Shown piece by piece: positions 57,125 through 64,000 of a stretch of DNA of 64,000 nt; the stretch's first letter is position 1, and the number at the start of each line of letters is the position of its first letter. A program made the position numbers and the translations under genes. Source of the stretch: Myotis daubentonii (taxonomy: Eukaryota; Chordata; Mammalia; Chiroptera; Vespertilionidae); assembly GCF_963259705.1 (NCBI RefSeq), contig NC_081844.1:111006965-111070964 (forward strand), read 5' to 3'. The notes beneath the pieces were generated by a model, which saw only the letters and a program-made list of their open reading frames with translations, was not told where the DNA came from and made no database searches.

Positions 57125-57890
57125 TTTGGGCTGCTCCTCTCCTTGGAGAATTGGAAATGAGAAATGGAGATGGGGAATCAGGAGGTGCTAAATTAACTGC
57201 CTGATCTGCACTTATTGCTGCATACACATCCCCCCATTACGGCGCCTCTCTGCAGCTCGGCTCTTAATATTCCGGGCATGGCGAGCCGTCTAGATAGCAG
57301 ATTTATCAAATGGGAAAATGAATGTATGATGATCAGTTAAATTGAAAATCAGCGCCTGCATGACAGCTCGACCTGACACCTCCGTAATTAGAAAGAAAAA
57401 TGATGGCGTCGGATGCATAATAGAGCAAAAACAATTTACACTCTCCCATAATGATCCGGCGTTCAAATTGAAAATTTCTCCTGGTAGAAATTGAATTCAT
57501 AAAGTATGATTCATGAAGGACACATCTCCTGGAGGCTGGCTCGACCAGATCGATTGATAGTTTGTCTAGAATCACACAGCCTGCTGCTTTTGGGGCTTTC
57601 AGAAAAAAGCTAAACTGTTTAAGTAAATCAGTAATTTCACCTTAAGGACACGAGTGTGCAGCCAGCGATACTCCAGCATTCAAACTGCAAATCCATTAAA
57701 CATGAGGCCTCCCCCACTCCGCACAGCCGCCACCAAAATGAACAGCTGCAAATTGAAGGAAGGAGGCGATTTATCGCTGCCAGACAAATTGTTCACCTTA
57801 GATAAAATAACCGGCATTTTACGCACAATTTTCTGCTACAATTTCATAATTTAAATGACACTTTAAATACAGTTTAATGGGGGTGGGAGT
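57125..57890. promoter_or_regulatory. Long AT-rich island, candidate enhancer cluster
   Basis: About 760 bp carry dense, evenly spread homeodomain-like motifs, among them GCTAAATTAACTGCC near 57190, TCCGTAATTAGAAAG near 57381, a PBX/MEIS-like TCGATTGATAG near 57550, GTAAATCAGTAATTTC near 57622 and TTTCATAATTTAAATG near 57841. There is no SINE, LINE or coding signal. Such long, repeat-free AT-rich stretches beside a homeobox gene are usually deeply conserved non-coding sequence. Sequence conservation was not tested here. Confidence 0.48.
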
Positions 57891-58194
57891 GGAGGAGAGG
57901 GGAGAGTTGATTGTGGGCCCAGGCCAGGCTGGACTGCCTGAGACAAAGGGTACCAGGCCGAGTTGGCAGGACGCAGCCCGTCAGTGGAGACCGGACACTG
58001 CTGCCCCAGGAACCGGTCCCGGAGGGGCCAAGGGCCAGGGCTCAAGCCCAGCAACCTGCTCCCGAGCCCCACTTCCCCTCCCCACCAACTCCCAGCTCCC
58101 ACGGCCACCCGCCCGCCCGCGTGGGGCCTCCAGTGCCCCCGGCTCCTGCCTGCGGATCCCGCCCCCCTCCCGCTCTTCCTTCCCCCTCTCACTT

Positions 58195-58500
58195 TTCTTT
58201 TGATCTAATTATTTTTCCTATAAGCTCGGTCTCCTAGAGAGCAAATATCAGAGTCACTGAGCGAAAATTATGTAAATATTATTAAAGGGACTCGGGCTCC
58301 GAAATTCATTTGCACCGCGCACGGAGGAAAGCTGTCCTTCTGATTATTCTCAATTTATTTGCAAATAAAGGCCTGATGACCAGGAGGGATCAGGGATATT
58401 TAACGAGGCTGTAAACATCATTCCGCGCGCGCTCAGCCTCAGTGGAATGAATGGTTTTAATAATTGGGATCCCAATTTCTTGGGGAATTGGTGGCTTTTG
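58195..58500. promoter_or_regulatory. AT-rich island, candidate enhancer
   Basis: The block holds GATCTAATTATTTTTCC, TATGTAAATATTATTAAAGG and TTTATTTGCAAATAAAGG (a POU-like octamer region). It sits between GC-rich DNA at 57900-58190 and 58500-58680, where only a G run at about 58535-58547 stands out. Regulatory role is inferred. Confidence 0.42.
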
Positions 58501-58684
58501 AAGCGCCAAGGACCAGGGCCCAGGGTTGGGATTTTGGGGGGGGGGTAGACGGAGGATTGCTGGAGGTTCACTTCGGGGTGGGGCAGCTGCGGGCAGGGGA
58601 GGGGGCCAGGGGCTGGCTGCAGGCTCCAGCCAAGTTTGCTAATATTTCTCCGCTGCAGATGTCCTGAAGCCCGGGAGGGTCCCC

Positions 58685-59130
58685 CCGGGACCCGGACCCT
58701 ATTAGAACAAATGTGCACTGCTTTTGTAAAGAGGCGCGTTGGCGGCGCCTGTCCTATTACAGGCGACACATGATCAATAGGCTGATAACGCAGCAACATC
58801 AATATAAGCGACAGAACAATGAGGGATATCATTGGGCATCTATCTTAATATAGCCGGCTACAAGAGCGCTGACAAAGAGGCAGCTCATGAAAATTCCGCC
58901 CCACGACTCCCCATCTCCGCTCCAATATGCGCGCGCACTCCCCCAGCTGCCAGCGCTATTATTCTCCAATTTCAATTTGACACCCCAGCCTTTCATGCTA
59001 ATTCTATTATTGTAAGAAGTTTATGTGATTTCATATCACTAGAAATCGGTAATGTATAATAACCCTTTGGGCAAGAAACCCAGTCCCCGCAGCAGCCACC
59101 GGAAAATAATTACTTTCATATCAAAACTCT
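58685..59130. promoter_or_regulatory. AT-rich island just 3' of UNCX
   Basis: About 450 bp are markedly AT-richer than the flanks, with CTATTA, TGATCAATAGGC, GCTAATTCTATTATTG and many ATTA cores. There is no repeat signature and no coding frame of substance. Position and composition suggest a conserved proximal enhancer. The GC-rich, CA-containing DNA from 59130 to 59470 shows nothing more. Confidence 0.42.
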
Positions 59131-59469
59131 GCAGGAGCCCAGCGGCCGGCCCTGGCAGCCCCCGGCGCCGTCACCCCGCGCTGCGCGCCCGGCGTGTGCC
59201 AGTGCGAGGGGGTGCGCGCGGGGGCGCGTGTGTGCTGGTGCGGTGTGGGGGGCACCAGGCAGGAGGGGGAAGCGAAGGAGGGCAGGAGCGGGGAGCTGCG
59301 GCTGCATAAATTTGTTCAATCAGAAAACACACACACACGGGCGCACAAAAGGAGGCGTTCAGCGCAGACCTTGGGGGAGGCCAGGCGCCTCCGCCCTGCC
59401 CCGCCCTGGGGGGGGGAGCAGGGGCTTTGGAGGGGGAGGGACACTCCGAAATTTGAAAAAGATGGATGG

Positions 59470-59771
59470 GAGAGCTTGCGTTTGACCAGCTTTATTTATT
59501 AAAAAAATGGTACATATATAAATATTCTTAGACATTTTTGCATTTTACAAGGCTGAGGATTCTTGTTGTGGGTTTGGGGGGACTATGGGTTAGGTTTTCT
59601 TTTTCCTTCCTTGAGAGGAGGAGGGTCTCACCCCAAGTCCTGCTGTTGCTGACTAGGTCCAAGCTGAAGGGGGGAGGAAAAAGCAGTGTTTCTAAGCCGA
59701 TCACCTGATTGCTGTGCGTCGGAGCCGAGCCCCTGCGGTGCAGCTGAGCTCCTCGAGGCCTCCGGCCGCCC
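59470..59771 (-). other. UNCX: UNCX 3' untranslated region with poly(A) signals
   Basis: Downstream of the stop codon on the minus strand, the first convincing poly(A) signals are two overlapping AATAAA motifs (TTTATT on the plus strand at 59491-59496 and 59495-59500), about 275 nt after the stop. Cleavage would be expected some 10-30 nt further on, near 59465-59485. The UTR is more AT-rich than the coding exon. The end point is an inference. Confidence 0.6.
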
Positions 59772-60896
59772 TCAGTCCATGTCCACCTCCTCACCATCCA
59801 GGGCGCTGGCTACTGCCGCGGCGCCTGGCTCAGGGGCCCCGGCCCCACAAATGGCTGGTTCCCCCGCGGGGCTGGGCACCCGTGTTCCAGGCCTTCCAGG
59901 CCCGGGGGACTGCGGGAGTGGCGGCGGCGGTGGGGCCACTGGACAGGCCGCCGTGTCCGAGCAGTCCCCGCCGCCGCCCTCGGCCGCAGCTGGGTCCCGG
60001 AAAGGTGCCGGGGTCGGGGCTCCCGGGGAGGCGACACCGTCGGCCGAATCCGGAGCGCCGCTGGGCCCAGGGAAGACCCCGAAGCTGGCCTGGGCAGGAG
60101 GCGCAGGGGGTGCGGTGGGCGCGGGCGGCGCATCCTTGGGCGCTGCCTCAGGACCCGCGCCGCCTCTGAGCGCGGCCTGCGGCACCAGGAAGCCGACCGG
60201 CTGCGTGATGGGGTAGAGCAGGAAGTGGCCCTTGCCGATGAGGGTCCGCGGCGCGCACGGCAGCCCTGGCGCAAAGTCCAGCCCTGCGGCGGCGGCGTTG
60301 GCCGGGGCGGCTTTCCGGCGCGGCGGCGAGTCGGACAGCAGACTCTCCACGCTGAACGGGCTGGCCTTGGGCAGGCCCGCAGCGCTGCGCTCTGCCGCCG
60401 CCGCCGCGCCGGGCGCACACGGGGCCGGGTCCTTGTCCATGGGGCGGCCTAGACGCAGCTGCGGGCCGGCGCCGCTTCTTTGGCTCGGGGAAAAGGCAGG
60501 GTCGCAGGTGCCCGGAGCGGGCGGCTCGCCTGGCGGTGCGGGCGCGGAACCGGGGCCGGCATGGTGCCCAGGGACCTTGGCCGCTGCGTGGGGCGGCGGC
60601 GGCTCGGGCGGCTCCGGGGACAGGCCGCCGCCTCCGCTGTCGCTGTCGGAGCTGGGTGCGCTGTGCATGGACAGGCCGCCGGGCGAGTGCAGGTGGCGGC
60701 TCTGGCTCTTCAGCAGCTTCTTCTCGTGCTTGCGCTTCTTCTTCTCCATCTTCTCCAGCTCCTTCCGCGCGATCTCCTCGGGGTCCATGGGCTCGCCGCT
60801 GCATGTGGTCGGGTGCGAATTGTGCGCCGGCCGCCCAGGGCCCTTCTTCGTGTTCTCCTTCTTCCTCCACTTGGCTCGGCGGTTTTGGAACCAAAC
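59772..60896 (-). CDS. UNCX: UNCX coding exon 3 (end of homeodomain and C-terminal domain)
   Basis: The exon encodes residues 152-525 and the stop codon TGA (59774-59772). It begins VWFQNRRAKWRKKENTKKGP, giving homeodomain helix 3 with W48, F49, Q50 and N51 (residues 153-156); Gln50 predicts a TAATTA/TAATTG-type target. Next comes a Lys/Glu-rich stretch beginning MDPEEIARKELEKMEKKK at residue 188, probably helical and basic, which is highly typical of UNCX. A serine/aspartate patch (SAPSSDSDSGGGG) and a Pro/Ala-rich tail follow. Residues 332-338, FSVESLL, followed by SDSPPRRKA, form a second eh1-like motif. The protein ends ...LDGEEVDMD. Codon use is extremely GC-rich in the third position, and other frames across the exon are open only for that reason. 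Confidence 0.95.
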   Translation of the reverse strand, partial: VWFQNRRAKWRKKENTKKGPGRPAHNSHPTTCSGEPMDPEEIARKELEKMEKKKRKHEKKLLKSQSRHLHSPGGLSMHSAPSSDSDSGGGGLSPEPPEPPPPHAAAKVPGHHAGPGSAPAPPGEPPAPGTCDPAFSPSQRSGAGPQLRLGRPMDKDPAPCAPGAAAAAERSAAGLPKASPFSVESLLSDSPPRRKAAPANAAAAGLDFAPGLPCAPRTLIGKGHFLLYPITQPVGFLVPQAALRGGAGPEAAPKDAPPAPTAPPAPPAQASFGVFPGPSGAPDSADGVASPGAPTPAPFRDPAAAEGGGGDCSDTAACPVAPPPPPLPQSPGPGRPGTRVPSPAGEPAICGAGAPEPGAAAVASALDGEEVDMD

Positions 60897-62828
60897 CTAG
60901 AGCAGCCAGGTGGGAAAGGAAGGCGCCATGAGCCCGAGCCGGCAGGCTTGCTGGGGCTGTGGGCCTCCCCGCTCCCCCAGACAGGCCTGCACAACCTCGG
61001 CTGGGCCAGACCCGGCCAGGGGGCAGAAGCCGTCACACGGCCAGGCCAGCACGGAGCTGGGTGTCCGCACTCAGGATGCAGGTTGCTCCAAAGGGCATCT
61101 TCTCCACCCAGAGGAGGTAGAGCAGGCCCCTTGCCAGCTCCCACTCCAGCTTCTCACCTCAGGAACTGGGAGCTGCCCCTTCCTTGGGCAGGGCCAGCCT
61201 GGCCCCTGACCGGGGGCACCGGGTTCCTGGTCTGGAAGGAGGGAGAGAGCAGGGACGGCCTTGCCCCTCCTGACTTCTCATAGCTCCTGTTCTAAGCAGC
61301 TTGCCTGGCCTGGCGATGACCGTCTGACCGAGGACACCAGGCGGCTGGTCTGTGCCCTTCACACACCTGTCTTCAGGCCCCGGGAGACTGAGTGGAAGCC
61401 CAGATTTCGGCCTTTCCCATGAAGGGAAGTCTGGATGCTTCTTCCAGAAGGGCCTGGGGAGCTGAGCCCAACTGGGGGAGGGGGAGGGGGGGAGTTTCAG
61501 TAGCCTCCCCGCGCCCTCGCCCACACAGACACACTCACACCCTTCTCCTTCTGGAGCCTTCAGGCCAGGGCTCCGAAACGGGGCCCTCCAACCAGCTCGC
61601 TTGGCTTTGGGGTGAGGTGGGGGAGGCAGGGAAGCAGGAGCCAGCTGCCTCTCCCACTCTCTCTTCAGGCCTGGTCCTTGGGGAGCTCGCTGGACTAGGG
61701 GGAACAACGCAGCCGGGACCCTGGCTCCAGCACAGCACAGCCCCAGCCCCGGCTCAGGCTCAGGTTCCGATTCTTTGATTCTTTGTTGCGGCCACAGGGA
61801 GCCCAGGCCACGGCAGCCTGTCGGTGCCACGGTGTGGGTAGGAAGTTGCAACCTCTCCACAACTGTAACTGCCTTTTCTCCCACACACCTTTTTAAAATA
61901 CTTTTTTGAGGGTGCAAACTCGCTGCATGGCCACCAGGATTATTCGTCACCGTGTTAGGGAGAAATGTCCTCAGAACACTCAGAAGAAACCCCACAGAGG
62001 ATTTACAAGCCAAAGGGCCTGAGCCGAGGCCGAGGCCACGCACAGGACCCGGCACACACTTGTTAGGGTTCAGACAAAGCTGTCCCTGCGGAGCCGGTCT
62101 GGCCAGCCTTGCCTCTGGCCGGTGCCCACACTGCCCCCCGCACTCACCACCACCACGATTTCTGTACTTCAGGGAAACACCTAATTATGCACAATTCATC
62201 TTGAATAAATAATCCACCAAAATGACGCTGTATTTTTAAAAAGAATACCACTGGTAGTCTCCGAATGAAAATCAAATTCCGGAAAAAGAAAAAAGATATA
62301 ACGGACATTATATAACGGACACCTTTCCCCCCTCAAACTGTTTAATTGTTTAAGTTTCTGCCCCATCCTGCAAAGCAATGAATAAATACCTGTTTCCCTC
62401 TGCGTATTTTACAGGCTGAAGGTAAACAAACAAACGCTTCCGCTGCAGGCTGGGCACAGAGCCCTTCGGCGGGTGCAGTGAGGGTCTGCCTTCTCGCATC
62501 TGCAAACCCGCCGGCCGCGCTCCCACCCAAGCCTCCGCCACCTCCTGTCTCGCGGCCGCCAGAACCCGCCACGCGATTCCCCGGTTGGGACGCAGCTGCT
62601 GTTCTCGCTACTTTGGGGCGGCCGCCGGCCCCTCCCGAGTCGCCTCGACTTTTAGGGGACCCCACCTGCATCCCCAAGAGACCCTGAGCCTCAGAACACC
62701 CAACGCCACCGCCACCTTCCCGCCGGCGAGCGCCAGACGGGCTCGGAGCCGGGACGCAGCTCCACCGAGAACAAAGGCGGCCGCGTAGGCCCGGGCCGGT
62801 GCTGCTCCGGGAGGGGCGCGGTCTTTAC
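60897..62828 (-). other. UNCX: UNCX intron 2
   Basis: The intron is 1,932 bp with donor GTAAAG (62828) and acceptor CTCTAG (60902-60897) preceded by a clear pyrimidine tract. Most of it is ordinary GC-rich sequence without recognisable repeats. The exception is an AT-rich island at about 62140-62440, listed separately as a possible intronic regulatory element. Confidence 0.9.
62140..62440. promoter_or_regulatory. AT-rich island in UNCX intron 2, candidate enhancer
   Basis: The island interrupts a GC-rich intron. It contains several TAAT/AATAAAT stretches, a tandem pair of TATAACGGACA copies (62297-62307 and 62311-62321), TTTAATTGTTTAA near 62341 and a forkhead-like GTAAACAAACAAAC near 62421. 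TAACGG fits the MYB consensus YAACKG. It is not a recognised repeat. Function is inferred only from composition and motifs. Confidence 0.4.
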
Positions 62829-63004
62829 CTGAACGCGGGACTCGACCAGGTCGAGCCGCAGCGCCAGCGCCTCGCGCATGAACACGTCGGGGTAGTGGCT
62901 CTCGCTGAACGCCTTCTCCAGCTCCTCCAGCTGCCAGCCGGTGAAGTTGGTGCGGGTGCGCCGCCGCTTGCAGCCCGGGCTCTCCTTGTCCGGGTCTCCC
63001 GCGT
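62829..63004 (-). CDS. UNCX: UNCX coding exon 2 (first three quarters of the homeodomain)
   Basis: The exon encodes residues 93-151. It starts [20 protein letters not shown] and runs through homeodomain helices 1 and 2, ending ...LDLVESRVQ. The homeodomain spans about residues 106-165, so intron 2 falls between homeodomain positions 46 and 47, just before the recognition-helix core WFQN. That intron position is common in paired-type homeodomain genes. The basic N-terminal arm (KRRRTRT), which contacts the minor groove, is intact, as are the core residues W116, L121, F125, L141 and L145. The donor is CAG|GTAAAG at 62829/62828 and the acceptor is CTGCAG. No stop or frame damage is seen. Confidence 0.95.
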
Positions 63005-63249
63005 CTGCAGGCGAGCACAGGACGCTGCGGCTCAGCCCCGGCCCGCGCCCGCCCCGCCCGCCGCGCTGCTGCCCGCCGCCACCCTGGGCCGGGCCACCGA
63101 GAGGGCGGCCACTACCCCGCGCGGGCGCCGGGCGGGACCCAGGCGGCCAGTGCCGCAGCCCCCGCAACGAACTCCTCCGCCTCACAGGGTCCCCTGCCCC
63201 AGCCGCCGCCCCGCCCCGCCCCGCTCCCGCTCCCGCTCCCTGCGCCTAC
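63005..63249 (-). other. UNCX: UNCX intron 1
   Basis: The intron is 245 bp and very GC-rich. The donor is GTAGGC and the acceptor CTGCAG at 63010-63005, so the phase-1 codon GAC (Asp93) is rebuilt across the junction. No repeat or separate element is visible; the intron lies within the CpG island. Confidence 0.88.
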
Positions 63250-63526
63250 CCGACAGCTTGAAGGGCTGGCTGTCGCCGCCCACCCCGCAGGCCGCCGGCA
63301 GCAGCGGCGTGGGGTTGACCACCGAGGCGGCGGCGGCGCACGAGCCGCTGAGCAGGCCGTCGATGGAGAAGGGCACCGCGGCGGCGGCGGCGGCGGCGGA
63401 CTGCAGCTGGTGGCCCGCCAGCTCGTACACGTGGTGGTGGCCCAGCGGGTAGGGGAAGCCCACCACGCCGCCCAGCGAGCCCCCGAACTGGGCATGCGGG
63501 TGCTCCAGGAGGCGGCCGTCCATCAT
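63250..63526 (-). CDS. UNCX: UNCX coding exon 1 (start codon to residue 92)
   Basis: This exon encodes residues 1-92 plus one base of codon 93. The frame opens with two adjacent ATGs (63526-63524 and 63523-63521); I chose the first, which has a G at -3, and the product begins MMDGRLLEHPHAQFGG as in known UNCX proteins. The sequence is rich in Gly and His, has a seven-alanine run at residues 44-50 and a second short alanine run at 64-67. Residues 53-59, FSIDGLL, fit the eh1 (engrailed homology 1) octapeptide that recruits Groucho/TLE corepressors in this class. The exon ends after ...PFKLS with the donor GT at 63249-63248 (phase 1). It lies in a CpG island. The alanine runs are prone to length change between species. 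Confidence 0.93.
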
Positions 63527-63639
63527 CTCGCGCAGGGGGCCGGCGGGGCCGGCGGCGGGGCGCGGGGGCGCGGGCCGGGGCCGGGCTGGGCCAGCGGCGG
63601 GAGGCGCGGGCGGTGGCGGCGCGGACAGGGACCCGGAGC

Positions 63640-63760
63640 CCTACACATGCTTCGCCCGCGCGCGGCGCTTTACTTTATCAACATCAAGCTCCCGATAATT
63701 AGCCGCGGCCCGGGGAATTTGGGACCAATAAGAAGCGCTAATCGGCTCTGACGTCACAGG
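63640..63760 (-). promoter_or_regulatory. UNCX: UNCX core promoter candidate
   Basis: Reading on the minus strand towards the gene, the region holds a full CRE palindrome TGACGTCA (63756-63749), an inverted CCAAT box (CCAAT on the plus strand at 63725-63729), a TAAT-rich homeodomain site (63701-63695) and a TATA-like GATAAAGTAAAG at about 63679-63668. These lie upstream of a GC-rich leader of roughly 120 nt before the first ATG. This is a plausible core promoter with initiation near 63640-63650. The start site itself cannot be read from sequence alone. Confidence 0.5.
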
Positions 63761-63774
63761 CGTGCTGGGTGCAA

Positions 63775-63850
63775 GGAAACGTTTTCCATATCGATTGCTA
63801 ATTATACCTGACATGCACCTCAATAAACAGTATCAGGAACTGTCACAACA
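63775..63850. promoter_or_regulatory. AT-rich block upstream of the UNCX promoter
   Basis: A short AT-rich block contains ATCGATTGCTAATTA and CTCAATAAACAG and lies between GC-rich flanks. It is a possible proximal element with homeodomain and HOX/PBX-like sites. The rest of the window to 64000 is GC-rich with nothing recognised. Confidence 0.3.
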
Positions 63851-64000
63851 AGGCCGGGGAGGGGGCCACAGGGAGGGAGGGGCGCGGGCGCAGGGAGCAG
63901 CCGGGCAGGGGCCCCTGGCGAGCCCCCACTTCAGTCCCCGCCGGCCCAGCCGCGCCTCCCCGCCACCGGCTCCCGCCCCTCCGCAAATCACTAATAGATT

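Larger units (their letters stand above)
59470..63650 (-). other. UNCX: UNCX gene, whole transcription unit
   Basis: The gene is read on the minus strand. It has three coding exons, a 245-bp intron 1 (63249-63005) and a 1,932-bp intron 2 (62828-60897). Joined in frame they give 525 residues, close to the roughly 530 of the human protein as I recall it. UNCX is a nuclear paired-type homeodomain transcription factor without a paired box. In mouse it is needed in the caudal half of somites for pedicles and proximal ribs, and it acts in kidney and nervous system. The order is: N-terminal eh1-like repressor motif, homeodomain split by intron 2, basic Lys-rich stretch, then a long Pro/Ala/Gly-rich tail with a second eh1-like motif. 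The transcript start (about 63650) and end (about 59470) are inferred from promoter and poly(A) motifs. No other gene is visible in the window. Confidence 0.93.
62490..63660. other. CpG island over UNCX exons 1 and 2
   Basis: CpG dinucleotides are dense across the leader, exon 1, intron 1, exon 2 and the start of intron 2. A second CpG-dense block covers exon 3 (about 59700-60900). Broad islands spanning the coding sequence are usual for Polycomb-regulated developmental homeobox genes. Confidence 0.75.

Noticed and set aside
59686..61283. Antisense frames opposite UNCX exon 3
   Set aside because: Extreme third-position GC of UNCX leaves the opposite strand open; sense frame has clear homology and proper splice sites.

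Overview
This is nuclear DNA from a mammal, almost certainly a vesper-type (yangochiropteran) bat. The evidence is six tRNA-derived SINEs of the VES type, on both strands and several with target-site duplications, a HAL1 (half-LINE) retrotransposon, and two non-autonomous hAT elements with 8-bp duplications. The base composition is very GC-rich, and the window carries an unusual load of minisatellites. Both are typical of a subtelomeric, highly recombining region.

The window holds one protein-coding gene, at its right end on the minus strand: UNCX (UNC homeobox, the Uncx4.1 family). It has three exons at 63526-63250, 63004-62829 and 60896-59772, all junctions follow GT-AG and keep frame, and the product is 525 residues. 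The gene has a CpG-rich promoter with a full CRE palindrome and a CCAAT box, and its 3' UTR ends at tandem AATAAA signals near 59491-59500.

The remaining 59 kb lies 3' of UNCX and I could support no other gene there. From knowledge of the human locus at 7p22.3, this should be the gene desert between UNCX and MICALL2. It consists of GC-rich unremarkable DNA broken by about twenty compact AT-rich islands full of homeodomain (ATTA/TAATTA), RFX, POU and SOX/TCF-like motifs. These islands are sparse on the left and merge into nearly continuous blocks between 53.5 and 59.1 kb. I infer that they are the cis-regulatory elements of UNCX; proof needs cross-species alignment.

Repeats by region: VES SINEs at 0.9, 1.9, 6.4, 15.6, 43.1 and 45.9 kb; a HAL1 inserted into the tail of a VES at 6.57-8.71 kb; a 21/22-bp minisatellite at 8.86-10.88 kb; hAT elements at 12.6 and 43.9 kb; a CATCAC array at 12.95-13.35 kb; a GGAT/GGGT array at 13.77-14.95 kb; a 40-bp minisatellite at 27.5 kb; a 59-bp minisatellite at 32.6 kb; a CA-rich array at 36.7-37.2 kb; a 22-bp minisatellite at 40.4-41.4 kb; and a 12/13-bp G-rich minisatellite at 47.4-49.4 kb. 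These arrays hold very long open frames in several frames, none of which looks like a gene. The least expected observation is that the 21-bp and the 22-bp minisatellites, 30 kb apart, both multiply a CACCTGT E-box. The first also contains about 26 exact T-box half-sites next to a gene known to act in somite patterning.
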